Part shown: piece after piece, positions 50,901 to 60,010 of the stretch | Position numbering within the stretch: position 1 is the stretch's first letter | How the letters are laid out: every line of letters begins with the position of its first letter | Source: Qipengyuania vulgaris | Lineage (GTDB): Bacteria; Pseudomonadota; Alphaproteobacteria; Sphingomonadales; Sphingomonadaceae | Reading direction: 5' to 3' | Assembly: GCF_009827325.1 (NCBI RefSeq) | Contig: NZ_WTYC01000002.1 | Span: 412,561 to 476,560, forward strand | DNA: 64,000 nucleotides | Made by a program: the position numbers and the translations under genes | Notes under the pieces: generated by a model | Databases searched by the model: none | What the model saw: only the letters and a program-made list of their open reading frames with translations | Told to the model about the DNA's origin: nothing

Positions 50901-51115
50901 TCAGGACTGTTGAACGGAGTTACCGACGTAATACGCGAGCCCGTAACGACGATCGCATCCGGTGCGGCTGCCTCCTCAGTGGTGACGGCTACGGGAGGAT
51001 CTTCTTCGCTCTCCGTATCCTGCGCGTAAGCGCCGCTGGACAGCGCGATTGCCGCAAGACCGGCACCGGCCCTCAAGACTGAGCGACGCTTCGAATTCAA
51101 ATTGTTGTGATGCAC
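47942..51115 (-). CDS. TonB-dependent receptor heading the sulfotransferase operon
   Basis: A TonB-dependent receptor of about 1057 residues. A signal peptide (RRSVLRAGAGLAAIALSSGAYA) is followed by an acidic stretch, the TonB box/plug (AIVVTGSRITSVTPFNSPDPI; LDLASALQSSPVAAGSTQI; TIDLRGLGPNRTLVLLNGRR; ASSIYGSDAIAGVVNIFTG) and a long barrel ending RRAFVNVSLKF. This plug type, with LGPNRTLVLLNGRR, is common in sphingomonad receptors with peptide-like or unknown ligands. The GTG at 51115 with GGGGGC upstream is preferred over the ATG at 51151, which has no ribosome site. Two sulfotransferases follow on the same strand. Confidence 0.92.
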   Translation of the reverse strand: MHHNNLNSKRRSVLRAGAGLAAIALSSGAYAQDTESEEDPPVAVTTEEAAAPDAIVVTGSRITSVTPFNSPDPISIVSPEVARQEGKLDLASALQSSPVAAGSTQITAALSSNFVTNGGPGAQTIDLRGLGPNRTLVLLNGRRAGPAGTRGGVSSFDLNVLPLSIVNDIQILKTGASSIYGSDAIAGVVNIFTGNREDGLSLDFNVSAPFDSGGEEYRGSLAYTKTFDRGHFTIAGDYSHTNELARGDRSYLACPESYIFDETGNRSDLIDPRTGQPMCDDLRWGHVWTYNLIDNLQLDGPSGPNTGIQTSPNGSTVLLQYQYQNGVAAGNLGIPAYGAPAYEGDFSAPDGFFPTGYNSESMAVQNAYHPYAGEQTLIPETDLYTAYAEGAYELSDAVELFGEFLFNRRETYQNGWRQFWNFGYTGELYGTGPGNSFNYWGEGFEGVNFISPTAITNQSDNSQKVDYYRGVGGLRGNISSVGNWKYDAYVQYSRSDGRYRSQQILQDAYDTGYFQTSSCVGTVTPISGRDCIDIPWADPEFLRGNLTQEQIGFLFDWEEGRTIYTQLTGEAVVSGELFELPGGPVGLAAGITARRDKIEDTPGDITLAGNAWGASSGGITAGKSLTTEAFGELSIPLLADRPFFEDLTFYLAGRLTNVTATRRSDGVQDEDNGNFTYKIGLNWALTDWIRFRGSYGTSFRAPALFEQFLADETSFINQRIDPCINYGTGVQNGTTSQRVADNCAADGIPDNYQGGGITATSFASGGLGILEAETSKAKTFGMVLTPNFGFLPDTDFSFAVDYFDIEVNGEISQLGAQNILFGCYDSEDFANEPLCNQFTRGQNETAVYQIDEIYDQFINIASQKNSGIDFSANLSHDLGSAGLFTLRAEATRQLDRDFQLLPTSDVTSSNGEAGSPKWVADFRATWSHPSGLTAFYGVNLIGATSDQQDFEDRYGDPCLNSFNSQGTADTSDDLPIYGTYCPLLTTDATFYHNFSLSQEIADGRAELTAGVSNIFDTRPPRVSVRNGGQISMLGPVVAASQYPFVGRRAFVNVSLKF

Positions 51116-51222
51116 TAAATGCCCCCAAAAACGATTTTTCCAGACCTTCATCTGCTAAAGTTGACCCGAAAAGTTACAAGGACATCATACTTTCCGCACT
51201 CCTTGAAGCAGCGAACTGCGAC

Positions 51223-51232
51223 TTTTGCGCAA
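51223..51232. promoter_or_regulatory. TTTTGCGCA motif upstream of TonB receptor
   Basis: TTTTGCGCAA lies about 110 bases upstream of the receptor start. The same core occurs twice upstream of the receptor at 11937-14927. A common regulator is possible but untested. Confidence 0.3.
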
Positions 51233-51269
51233 CACTTCCTCCGTATCGGCCCCGCTCGACGATACCCGG

Positions 51270-52163
51270 CTAGGCTTCGACCTGCGCCAGCAATTGTCTC
51301 GCCCGGCTGAGATGGGGCCGGTCGAGCATCCTTCCCTGGTGCCCGATGGTGCCGGCGCCCGGATGGGCTTCGAACAGCGCCACTATCTCGCGGGCCTTTG
51401 CAATTTCGTCGTCTCCCGGGGTGAAGGCGGCGTTGATCAGCGGAACCTGCGCGGGATGGATCGCCAGCATTCCGCGGTAGCCGTCGCGTCTCACGCGCTC
51501 GGCGCGCGCGCTCAGGCCTTCCAGATTGCGGAAATCACCGTCGATCGTCTCGATTGCCGGTACGGCCGCGGCTGCAGCGCCCAGCAGGGTCAGGCTGCGC
51601 GCCAGTTCATAGGTGAACGTGTATTGCCCGTCCGGCCCAAGGTTCGAAAGCGCCCCGATGGAATCGGCAAGGTCCTCTGCCCCCCACGTCATCGCCACCA
51701 GGCGGGGCGCGCCGACATAGTCTCCGGTGGTGAACATAGCGGCGGCCACTTCGGTAACCAGCGCGATCACCGGCGTGGTCCCGGCGGGAATGCCATTTTC
51801 CAGCTCCAGCGCAGTCAGCATCCGGTCGAGCTCTTCGACGTCATGCCGCCCGCGCGATTTGGGAAGCATGATACCGCCCGGCCCCACGGGCATGACCGCA
51901 CCGAGATCGTCCGCGGTGTGCGGCCCGTCCAGCGGATTGACGCGCACCCATAGCCGCTCCCGCTCGGCTTCGCTCCGCCCGGTCAGGAACGCGCCGATCG
52001 CTTCGCGTGCGCCCCCCTTGGCATCCTCCGCCACCGCGTCCTCGAGATCGAAGATGACGATATCCGCCTCGCCCTCGGCGGCCTTGGTCATCTTTTTCTC
52101 GCTGTCGCCGGGAGCAAAGAGCCATGATCGGTGGCGGGCGGGAAGGCGTGCTGCTTGGGTCAC
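51270..52163 (-). CDS. HpcH/HpaI aldolase / CitE-like CoA ester lyase
   Basis: A 297-residue TIM-barrel lyase of the CitE/HpcH family, which cleaves acyl-CoA or citramalyl/malyl-type substrates with a metal ion. Motifs are RSWLFAPGDSEKKMTKA at the N-terminus, DIVIFDLEDAVAEDAK, WVRVNPLDGP (the binding Arg), VIALVTEVAAAMF and MTWGAEDLADSIG with the metal-binding acidic residues, and RGMLAIHPAQVPLINAAF. The start is a GTG at 52163. It is divergent from ku and stands apart from the TonB operon. The exact substrate (citramalyl-CoA, malyl-CoA or other) is not decidable. Confidence 0.9.
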   Translation of the reverse strand: MTQAARLPARHRSWLFAPGDSEKKMTKAAEGEADIVIFDLEDAVAEDAKGGAREAIGAFLTGRSEAERERLWVRVNPLDGPHTADDLGAVMPVGPGGIMLPKSRGRHDVEELDRMLTALELENGIPAGTTPVIALVTEVAAAMFTTGDYVGAPRLVAMTWGAEDLADSIGALSNLGPDGQYTFTYELARSLTLLGAAAAAVPAIETIDGDFRNLEGLSARAERVRRDGYRGMLAIHPAQVPLINAAFTPGDDEIAKAREIVALFEAHPGAGTIGHQGRMLDRPHLSRARQLLAQVEA

Positions 52164-52340
52164 TTCGCAAAATCCTCGAATTGGTCCTGTGCCCTAGAGC
52201 GAAGGAGGGGCGGTATGGTCAAGACCGGGAAGCTGCCGAATGCCATATGCCGGAGGTCCGAAGCACGCCCGGCACCTTGATCCATGCAGGGATTGAAACG
52301 ATTTTCCGTCTTGCTCGCTTGTATGGCGAAGGGAAGAATT

Positions 52341-53183
52341 ATGGCGGCACGCGCATATTGGCAGGGGCAGATCAGGCTGGCGCTGGTCTCGATACCGGTG
52401 GAGATCTATTCCGCCACGAAATCGGGCGCCAAGATCCGCTTCAACCAGATCCACGAACCGAGCGGCAAACGGATTTCCTATGAGAAGGTGGTCCCCGGGA
52501 TCGGCCCCGTCGACCGCGACGAGATCATCAAGGGTTACGAGATTTCCAAGGGCAATTACGTGCTGCTCGAGGAAGACGAGATCGAGGCGGTCAAGATCGA
52601 GAGCAAGCGCACGCTCGAGCTGGTGCAGTTCGTGGACGCCTGCGAGATCGATCCGCTGTATTTCGAGAAACCCTATTATGTCGCCCCGCAGGACGAGCTC
52701 GCGGAAGAAGCCTTCATCGTGCTGCGCGAAGCTTTGCGAAAGGCGAAAAAGGTCGCGCTCGGCCAGCTTTCTGTCCGGGGAAGCGAGAAACTCGTCGCGA
52801 TCAAGCCCTGCGGCAAGGGCCTGCTGCTCGAAACCCTCCGCTATGCCGACGAGGTGCGTCAGGGGCAGGCATTCTTCGAGGAGATCGACGATGCCAGGCC
52901 CAAGAAGGAACTGCTGGCACTCGCCAATACGCTGATCGAACAGAAAAGCGCGCCGTTCGATGCGGGCGAATATGAAGACCGCTACGTCGATGCCCTGCGC
53001 AAGCTGATCGACAAAAAGGCGAAATCCAAGAGCAAGAAGGCGATCATCGAGGATGTGGACGAGCAGGATACATCCGGCGGTTCGAATGTGATCGACCTGA
53101 TGGCGGCGCTCAAGAAATCGGTCGGTGAGGACAAGCCAAAGAAGGCGGCCACGAAGGCTGCCAAGAGCAAGAAGTCGGCCTAG
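52341..53183 (+). CDS. ku: Ku DNA end-binding protein
   Basis: A 280-residue bacterial Ku, the homodimer that binds double-strand ends in non-homologous end joining and recruits LigD. The N-terminus ARAYWQGQIRLALVSIPVEIYSA, EPSGKRISYEKVVPG and DEIIKGYEISKGNYVLLEEDE are signatures, given in pieces. The C-terminus is Lys-rich (about residues 225-280) as in many Ku proteins that bind DNA cooperatively. The ATG at 52341 has GAAGGGAAG upstream; an earlier in-frame ATG is not family-like. The ligD gene starts two bases after the stop. Confidence 0.96.
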   Translation: MAARAYWQGQIRLALVSIPVEIYSATKSGAKIRFNQIHEPSGKRISYEKVVPGIGPVDRDEIIKGYEISKGNYVLLEEDEIEAVKIESKRTLELVQFVDACEIDPLYFEKPYYVAPQDELAEEAFIVLREALRKAKKVALGQLSVRGSEKLVAIKPCGKGLLLETLRYADEVRQGQAFFEEIDDARPKKELLALANTLIEQKSAPFDAGEYEDRYVDALRKLIDKKAKSKSKKAIIEDVDEQDTSGGSNVIDLMAALKKSVGEDKPKKAATKAAKSKKSA

Positions 53184-53185
53184 TC

Positions 53186-55702
53186 ATGGCGGGTGCGAAG
53201 GATGCCCTCGGCGAATACAATGCCAAGCGCGATTTCAAGCGCACTCCGGAACCTGCGGGCGAAAGCAAGGGCAGCAAGCACGGAAACCTCTTCATCGTCC
53301 AGAAGCACGACGCGACCCGCCTGCACTGGGACCTGAGGCTGGAGGTCGATGGCGTGCTCAAGAGTTGGGCGGTGACGAAGGGTCCCTCGCCCGATCCCGA
53401 TATCAAGCGCCTCGCAGTGCGCACCGAAGACCATCCGATGTCCTATGCCGAATTCGAGGGAGTGATCCCGAAAGGCGAATACGGCGGCGGCACGGTCATG
53501 CTCTGGGACCGGGGAAGCTGGCAGCCAGTCGAAGGCAAGAGCGCGAAGGACCTCGACAAGGGGCATCTCCATTTCCGCCTCGATGGCGAACGGATGAAGG
53601 GGGAATGGCTGCTCATCCGCCTGAAGAAGAAGGCCAAGGAAAAGCGGGAAAACTGGCTGCTACGCAAATTGCAGGACGAAACCGCCGAAGAGGGAGATGC
53701 GCTGGTGCAGCGCGAACTCACCAGCGTACTCACCGGCCGATCCATGGCCGAAATCGCGGCGGACAAGGAGGGCGAATATTCGCTCGCGGGCAAGAAGAAC
53801 GGCGCCTTTCTCGCCCAGATGGAGAAGGCTTCGCAGCGAAACGCGAAAAAAGGCACCTCGAAGCGCCGCAAGCCCGCTCCGCTGCCGAAATACCGCAAGC
53901 CCCAGCTCGCGACGCTGGTTAACGCGGTGCCCGCAGGCAATCGGTGGATGCACGAAATCAAGTTCGACGGTTACCGCACGCTGGTCGCGGCGAAGGGCGA
54001 CAAGGTCCGCATCTATACGCGCAACGGCAAGGACTGGACCGACAAGTTCGGCCCGCTGGTCGAGGCCATCGCCGGTCTCGGTCTCCCGGCCTGCCTGATC
54101 GACGGCGAGATCGTCGCCTATGATGCCAAAGACAATCCGGATTTCTCCAGCCTGCAGAAGGTCCTGAAGAGAGGTCACGGATCCCAGACCGGCTCCGACC
54201 GCCTTGCTCTTTACGCCTTCGACCTCCTCGAACTGGACGGCGAGGACCTAACCGGCCTGCCCAATGTCGAGCGCAAGGAACGGCTCGAAGCGCTGCTCGG
54301 AAAGGCCGAAGCGCCGATCCACGTTGCCGAACACGTCCTGGGTGCCGGCGAGAAGCTCTACCGGGCCATGTGCGATGCCGGGCAGGAAGGGATCATCTCC
54401 AAAACCGTCGATGGAAGGTATTCCTCTCGTCGCAGCAAGTCGTGGGTGAAGGTCAAATGCACCCGGCGGCAGGAATTCGTCATCATCGGCTGGAAGAAAT
54501 CGAGCGCGAAGGGCCGCCCGTTTGCATCGCTCCTTCTCGCCCAGCACGAGGGCGGCGAGCTCGTCTACAAGGGCAATGTCGGAACAGGCTTTGCATCGGA
54601 CGATCTCGACAGCGTTTCAGCCTCGATGAAGCGCTTGATCCGCAAGACCCCTGCAGCGCATGTGGACCGCACCTCTTCCCGCGGAGTGACCTGGATCACT
54701 CCGAAACTGGTCGCGGAAATCGCCTTTGCGGAATTCACCGCCGACGGGAACGTGCGCCACGCAAGCTTCCTCGGCCTGCGCGAAGACAAGGATGCGGCCA
54801 GCGTCAAGCCGGAGAAGGCGAAGCCCGGTCCGGGCGCAGGAAAGCCCGTCGAGATTTCCAGCCGCGACCGGGTGATTTTCCCCGACAGCGGCCAGACCAA
54901 GGGCGAGATGGCGGACTATTACGAAGCCCTCTCCCCGCTGATGCTGCCCTTCGCTGCCAGACGCCCGATAAGCCTCGTTCGCTGCCCGCAAGGCCGGGCG
55001 AAGAAGTGCTTTTTCCAGAAGCATGACAGCGGGACCTTCGGCGACGCAGTCCACCACGTACCCATCCGCGAAAAAGACGGAGGGCACGAGGACTACCTGT
55101 TTGTCGATGATCAGCGCGGGCTGCTCCAGTGCGTCCAGATGGGCACGATCGAGTTCCACGGCTGGGGTGCGCGGTCGGATGATGTCGAGGCGCCTGACCG
55201 GATGATCTTCGATCTCGATCCCGACGAAGGATTGGGGTTCGATGAGGTCAAGAAAGCAGCCAGAGATATACATGACAAGCTGGCTGATCTGGGGCTTACC
55301 AGCTTTGCCTTGCTGTCCGGCGGAAAGGGAGTTCACGTGGTTGTCCCACTCTCGACGGGACATAGCTGGGAGCAGCACAAGGATTTCGCCAAGCGCTTCG
55401 CCGAGGCGCTAAGCCTTGCCGAACCCGAACGCTTCACTGCCAATATGAGCAAGGCGAAACGAAAGGGCCGGATATTTATCGACTGGCTGCGGAACCAGCG
55501 AGGATCGACAGCTGTGCTTCCTTATTCGGCGCGTGCGCGCTCAGGTGCGCCAGTTGCTATTCCCATTTCCTGGAACGAGCTGAAGGATATGGACCACGCC
55601 CACCCCTACTCAATCGGCGATACCACGGTTTTGCTCGACCGATCGCAGACGAAGGCATTGCAAGGCTGGGGCTTTGCGGATCAGAGACTGCCAGACCTTT
55701 GA
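53186..55702 (+). CDS. ligD: Multifunctional NHEJ DNA ligase LigD (phosphoesterase-ligase-polymerase)
   Basis: An 838-residue LigD with all three domains. The N-terminal 3'-phosphoesterase domain has FIVQKHDATRLHWDLRLE and GVIPKGEYGGG (residues about 35-110). The ATP-dependent ligase domain has the nucleotidyl lysine in KFDG (K259) and EGIISKTVDGRY, LIDGEIVAYD and WVKVKC. The C-terminal primase-polymerase domain has MIFDLDPDEG (metal aspartates D676 and D678), LLSGGKGVHVVVPL and FIDWLRNQRGSTAV. The order phosphoesterase-ligase-polymerase is common in proteobacteria. It is co-transcribed with ku. The two repair broken ends without a template. Confidence 0.97.
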   Translation: MAGAKDALGEYNAKRDFKRTPEPAGESKGSKHGNLFIVQKHDATRLHWDLRLEVDGVLKSWAVTKGPSPDPDIKRLAVRTEDHPMSYAEFEGVIPKGEYGGGTVMLWDRGSWQPVEGKSAKDLDKGHLHFRLDGERMKGEWLLIRLKKKAKEKRENWLLRKLQDETAEEGDALVQRELTSVLTGRSMAEIAADKEGEYSLAGKKNGAFLAQMEKASQRNAKKGTSKRRKPAPLPKYRKPQLATLVNAVPAGNRWMHEIKFDGYRTLVAAKGDKVRIYTRNGKDWTDKFGPLVEAIAGLGLPACLIDGEIVAYDAKDNPDFSSLQKVLKRGHGSQTGSDRLALYAFDLLELDGEDLTGLPNVERKERLEALLGKAEAPIHVAEHVLGAGEKLYRAMCDAGQEGIISKTVDGRYSSRRSKSWVKVKCTRRQEFVIIGWKKSSAKGRPFASLLLAQHEGGELVYKGNVGTGFASDDLDSVSASMKRLIRKTPAAHVDRTSSRGVTWITPKLVAEIAFAEFTADGNVRHASFLGLREDKDAASVKPEKAKPGPGAGKPVEISSRDRVIFPDSGQTKGEMADYYEALSPLMLPFAARRPISLVRCPQGRAKKCFFQKHDSGTFGDAVHHVPIREKDGGHEDYLFVDDQRGLLQCVQMGTIEFHGWGARSDDVEAPDRMIFDLDPDEGLGFDEVKKAARDIHDKLADLGLTSFALLSGGKGVHVVVPLSTGHSWEQHKDFAKRFAEALSLAEPERFTANMSKAKRKGRIFIDWLRNQRGSTAVLPYSARARSGAPVAIPISWNELKDMDHAHPYSIGDTTVLLDRSQTKALQGWGFADQRLPDL

Positions 55703-55836
55703 ACCCGAAGTGGGTCACCGGAATATCGTCACATCGGAAACTTCGGTCCCCGACTTATTTCACCCGATTACTCTGACTGATAAATCCTCAAATGTTATAG
55801 CTTTAGGTTCGCAGAATAGGTCGCTACGCCCCGCTG

Positions 55837-56919
55837 ATGGGCAAAAGCTATTCTGTGTCGCTGGCAGTCGTCGGTGCCATGTTCCTTTCTGGGTGTTCAC
55901 CGAGCGAAGAGGATCGTGTCGAGGAGCCCGTGCCCGTTATTGCGGAAACTCTGCGATTCCTGCCGGAACAGACCGAAGTGGAAGCGATCGGTTCGGCCCG
56001 TGCGGTAACTTCTGCGGAGATTTTCCCGGAAAGCGCCGGGCGGGTCATCCGCGTACTTTTCTCGGCCGGCGAGTACGTGCGCAGGGGACAACCGCTCGTG
56101 GAACTCGATGCCCGCCAGGAAAGGCTGGCCGTCGAGGCCGCGCGCGTTCAGGTTCTTGAGGCCGAACAGCTTCTCGGCCGATATCGCAGGATCGAAGATA
56201 CCGGCGCTATTTCCGAAAGCCAGATCGAGGCCGGAGAAACGGCCCTGGCATCCGCAAAGGTCAATTTGCGCCAGGCAGAGACCGCGCTGGCAGACCGCAC
56301 GGTTAGGGCCCCGTTCTCCGGGCATATCGGGCTGACGCAGATCGATACAGGAGATCGCGTGAACGATGCGACACCGATTGCCCAGATCGATCAGCGGAGC
56401 AGGCTTTACATCGACTTTCCGGCACCGGAGGAGGTTTTCTCTTCGCTGCGCGAAGGCCAGACTGTGGAGGTCGCGGCGTTCTCTGCGCCGGATTCGACGA
56501 TGGATGCCCGTATCGTTGCAACTGACAGCAGCGTGTCGCGCGACAGCCGGAATTTTATCGCGCGCGCCGTCATTCCGAACGAGGGCGACCGTTTTCGGCC
56601 CGGCATGAGCTTTAGGGTGAAGTTCACACGCAACGATACCTCGCGCGCCGCAGTGCCAGAGGAAGCGATCGTCTGGGGCGGAGAAGGCTCGTACCTCTTT
56701 GTCGTCCGCAACGGCAAAGCCCAGCGCATTCCCGTAACAATCACCTCCCGGCGCGAAGGTTTTGCGCTGGTCGATGGCAGGCTTGGGACGAAGGACAACG
56801 TGGTTATCGAGGGTGTCCAGAAAATCAGGGACGGTCAGGACATCAGGCTCGTAAATGCGCGGAACGAACCGGAAGTTGATGTCAACGTACGCCCAGCAGA
56901 GGCCGGCGATGACGGATAA
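55837..56919 (+). CDS. RND efflux periplasmic adaptor, lipoprotein
   Basis: A 360-residue membrane-fusion protein that links an RND pump to its outer membrane channel. The lipobox MFLSGC puts the lipid anchor at Cys20. The barrel-sandwich and hairpin motifs are AEIFPESAGRVIRVLFSAGEYVRRGQPLVELDAR (split over residues about 60-95), a coiled-coil with ESQIEAGETALASAKVNL, and RTVRAPFSGHIGLTQIDTGD. The 3' end overlaps the pump gene by 11 bases. It is the first gene of a three-gene efflux operon. No regulator gene is adjacent. Confidence 0.95.
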   Translation: MGKSYSVSLAVVGAMFLSGCSPSEEDRVEEPVPVIAETLRFLPEQTEVEAIGSARAVTSAEIFPESAGRVIRVLFSAGEYVRRGQPLVELDARQERLAVEAARVQVLEAEQLLGRYRRIEDTGAISESQIEAGETALASAKVNLRQAETALADRTVRAPFSGHIGLTQIDTGDRVNDATPIAQIDQRSRLYIDFPAPEEVFSSLREGQTVEVAAFSAPDSTMDARIVATDSSVSRDSRNFIARAVIPNEGDRFRPGMSFRVKFTRNDTSRAAVPEEAIVWGGEGSYLFVVRNGKAQRIPVTITSRREGFALVDGRLGTKDNVVIEGVQKIRDGQDIRLVNARNEPEVDVNVRPAEAGDDG

Positions 56920-59900
56920 GGCAGACCTGCCGCTGCTCGCGGTCAAACGGCCGCTGCTGATAGCGGTCTTGAACCTGCTGATCGTGATTGCCGGTCTTGC
57001 GGCGTTCGCCGGCGTTGAAGTGCGCGAACTGCCGAATGTCGATCGGCCGATTGTATCGGTTTCCGCCACTCTCCCCGGCGCGGCACCCGAAACGATGGAT
57101 AGCGAGGTAACGAGTATCCTCGAAGACGCCGTGGCGCGCGTTACGGGTGTACGTCAGATCAATTCCTCCAGCGAGGAAAACAACTCTCGCATTCGTGCCG
57201 AATTCAATCCCGGTGTCGATCTCGATACCGCAGCTTCCGACGTACGCGAGGCCGTGAGCCGCGTGACGCGCGAGCTTCCGGACCGCGTAGAACAGGTCAA
57301 TATCGTCAAGGCGGATGCCGACGCCCAACCGATCATGATCCTTGCAGTCTCCAGTGACCAATACGGAGAAGCGGAATTGACCCGCGTCGTGGAGAACGAC
57401 GTGATCCCCGAATTGCTCACCGCGGAAGGCGTTGCCAGCATAGACCAGTTCGGCACGCGTGCTCTGCAAATGAGGGTCTCGATCGATCCGGCTCGTCTCA
57501 ACCGGTTCGGACTGACAATGAGCGATGTGGCTGAGGCCCTGGAACGCGCACCCTACGACGTGCCGGTTGGTTCCTTCCGTTCCGATGCGCAGGAGCTGGT
57601 TGTCAGGGCCGAAGCCAGCGCTACCGATCCACAGCAGCTACGCGACGTTATCGTGTCCGGAACCACACGCGTCGGCGACCTCGCCAAAGTGACGCTGGCA
57701 CCGGCGGACGCCACCAATTTCGTTCGTCTGGATGGACGACCAATCGTTGGACTTGGCGTAATTCGTCAGGCCAGTTCCAACACGATCCAGATTTCCGATG
57801 CCATCCGTGACTCGGTAGAGCGTGTGAACGCACGCTATGAGGGCATTTCGATCAGCGTCGTTTCCGACGATGCGGACTTCATTCAGATATCCGTGCGCGA
57901 AGTGCTGATCACTCTCGGTTTCACGATAATCATCGTGATCGGCACCATGCTGGTTTTCTTCGGCTCGTGGCGAGCGACAATTATTCCGAGCACGACCATC
58001 CCCGTGGCGCTTGTCGGCGTCCTCGCCGGTATCTGGATAATGGGGTTCTCGGTGAACCTGCTCACGCTTCTGGCACTGGTGCTCGCGACAGGACTGATAG
58101 TCGATGATGCCATCGTCGTGCTGGAAAATACGCAGCGATTGCAAAACAAGGGGCTAGGCCGACGGGCCGCCGCGGTCGTGGGGACCCGCCAGGTCTTTTT
58201 TGCAGTAGTTGCGACCACTGCGGTGCTGGTGTCCGTGTTTGTGCCTATCAGCTTTCTGCCTTCAGAGGCAGGACGCCTGTTCCGGGAATTCGGTTTTGTC
58301 TTGTCTATGGCAGTCCTCATATCCTCCTTCGTAGCGCTATCGCTCGTGCCCGCACTTTCCGCGAAATTCGATCTTACAAGCGAGAATGGTGATGGTGGCC
58401 GACTGGCCAAGTGGGGAGCGACGGCGCGAGACCGTTACGCCAAAATGCTGAGCTGGTGCCTGGATCACGGTAAACTCGTAGTTGGGTGTGCGGCTGGTCT
58501 TGCGGGGCTTACGGGCCTGCTGTTCACTGAGCTCGAGAGCGAACTCGTGCCCGATGAGGATCGGGGTGTCATCGAAGTCGACGCGACCGGTCCGGATGGC
58601 GTGGGTCTCGATTTCATGGATCGCGAGCTCGATGAAGTTGAAGCAGTTCTCCAGCCCTATCTGGACAGCGGAGAAATCCAGAGCACCTTTTCGATCGTAG
58701 GCCGCTACGATCCCAATCGTGTGCGGGTTACTACGCAATTAGCAGACTGGGATGAGCGGGAGCGCAGCCAGACCGAGATCGTCGACGAACTCAACGAACC
58801 GTTGCAGGAAATTCCCGGATCGCGCACCAATGCGCGAGGTCGCGGCACGCTCAGCTTCGGCGGCGGCGGGGGCAACATCGAGGTTGCGCTTACCGGCGGC
58901 GAATATGAAAATATCTATCTATCCGCGCTGGCATTGGGAGATGCAATCGACACCCGGTCCGAGATCCTGTCGAACCCGGATATCTCCTACCAGCCAACCC
59001 AGCCTCAACTTTCGATCCGAATTGACCGCCAGCGGGCATCCGATCTCGGGGTCGAACTGGACGATGTGGCGCAGACCCTGCGCGCGATGGTAGGAGGTGA
59101 CGATATCGTCGATCTCAACATCGGAGATCAGGCGGTGCCGATTTTCCTGACTTCCGAAGCGGTGTCGGTCACCAACCCGTCGGACCTCAGGAATCTCTAT
59201 GTGCGCACGGAAGGCGGCGGGCTCGTACCGATGTCGAGCCTGACGCAGATCGTCGAGCAGGGTGTCGCAGCCGAACTCGATCGCACTGAGCAAAGGCGTG
59301 CAATCGAGGTCGAAGCCACCATCGCCTCCGGTGTCCCGCTTCAGGAGGCGGTAGCCGAAATCGAGCGGCTCGCTGCCGAATCCGTCGCCGACGACATCGA
59401 CCTGCTGCTGCAAGGCGACGCAGAAACGCTCGCGGAAACCTCTGACGACGTTCTGCTCACTTACATGTTCGCGCTGGTGATCGTCTTCTTGGTCCTCGTC
59501 GCCCAGTTCGAAAGCGTGACCAGCGCGCTGGTTGTCCTCCTGACGGTGCCGTTCGCATTGGCTGCAGCCATTCTGGCGCTGTTCTTGTCCGGAATCTCCC
59601 TCAACATCTATTCCCAGATCGGGCTGGTGATGTTGATCGGACTGATGGCGAAGAATGGAATCCTGATCGTGGAGTTTGCCGACCAGTTGCGCCACCAAGG
59701 GCGTGACCTCCGCCAAGCGGCAGAAGAATCTGCGGCGATCCGGCTGCGCCCCATCGCCATGACGCTGATTTCGACGGTACTCGGCGCAGTACCCCTGATC
59801 CTAGCATCAGGTGCTGGCGCCGAAGCGCGGCAATCGATCGGGTGGGTGATCTTCGGAGGGCTAGGGATAGCAGGCGTCTTCACGCTCTTCCTCACGCCAG

Positions 59901-60010
59901 TTATTTATCTTGGCGTGGCGCGGTTCGGGCAACCGAGAAGTGTCGATCTGGCCAGGCTTCAGGAGGAGATTGACGATATCGACGAAGACATGACGATGGC
60001 ACCGGCATGA
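56909..60010 (+). CDS. RND multidrug efflux permease
   Basis: A 1033-residue HAE1-type RND pump. Membrane helices flank two large periplasmic loops. Key features are VDRPIVSVSATLPGAAPETM near the N-terminus, LGFTIIIVIGTMLVFFGSW, the proton-relay helix TLLALVLATGLIVDDAIVVLEN (in pieces) and the second-half signature GLMAKNGILIVEFADQLR. The ATG at 56909 overlaps the adaptor stop; the open frame upstream lies inside the adaptor gene and has no family similarity. Its stop overlaps the start of the outer membrane factor (ATGA). Probable drug or solvent exporter; substrate unknown. Confidence 0.95.
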   Translation: MTDKADLPLLAVKRPLLIAVLNLLIVIAGLAAFAGVEVRELPNVDRPIVSVSATLPGAAPETMDSEVTSILEDAVARVTGVRQINSSSEENNSRIRAEFNPGVDLDTAASDVREAVSRVTRELPDRVEQVNIVKADADAQPIMILAVSSDQYGEAELTRVVENDVIPELLTAEGVASIDQFGTRALQMRVSIDPARLNRFGLTMSDVAEALERAPYDVPVGSFRSDAQELVVRAEASATDPQQLRDVIVSGTTRVGDLAKVTLAPADATNFVRLDGRPIVGLGVIRQASSNTIQISDAIRDSVERVNARYEGISISVVSDDADFIQISVREVLITLGFTIIIVIGTMLVFFGSWRATIIPSTTIPVALVGVLAGIWIMGFSVNLLTLLALVLATGLIVDDAIVVLENTQRLQNKGLGRRAAAVVGTRQVFFAVVATTAVLVSVFVPISFLPSEAGRLFREFGFVLSMAVLISSFVALSLVPALSAKFDLTSENGDGGRLAKWGATARDRYAKMLSWCLDHGKLVVGCAAGLAGLTGLLFTELESELVPDEDRGVIEVDATGPDGVGLDFMDRELDEVEAVLQPYLDSGEIQSTFSIVGRYDPNRVRVTTQLADWDERERSQTEIVDELNEPLQEIPGSRTNARGRGTLSFGGGGGNIEVALTGGEYENIYLSALALGDAIDTRSEILSNPDISYQPTQPQLSIRIDRQRASDLGVELDDVAQTLRAMVGGDDIVDLNIGDQAVPIFLTSEAVSVTNPSDLRNLYVRTEGGGLVPMSSLTQIVEQGVAAELDRTEQRRAIEVEATIASGVPLQEAVAEIERLAAESVADDIDLLLQGDAETLAETSDDVLLTYMFALVIVFLVLVAQFESVTSALVVLLTVPFALAAAILALFLSGISLNIYSQIGLVMLIGLMAKNGILIVEFADQLRHQGRDLRQAAEESAAIRLRPIAMTLISTVLGAVPLILASGAGAEARQSIGWVIFGGLGIAGVFTLFLTPVIYLGVARFGQPRSVDLARLQEEIDDIDEDMTMAPA

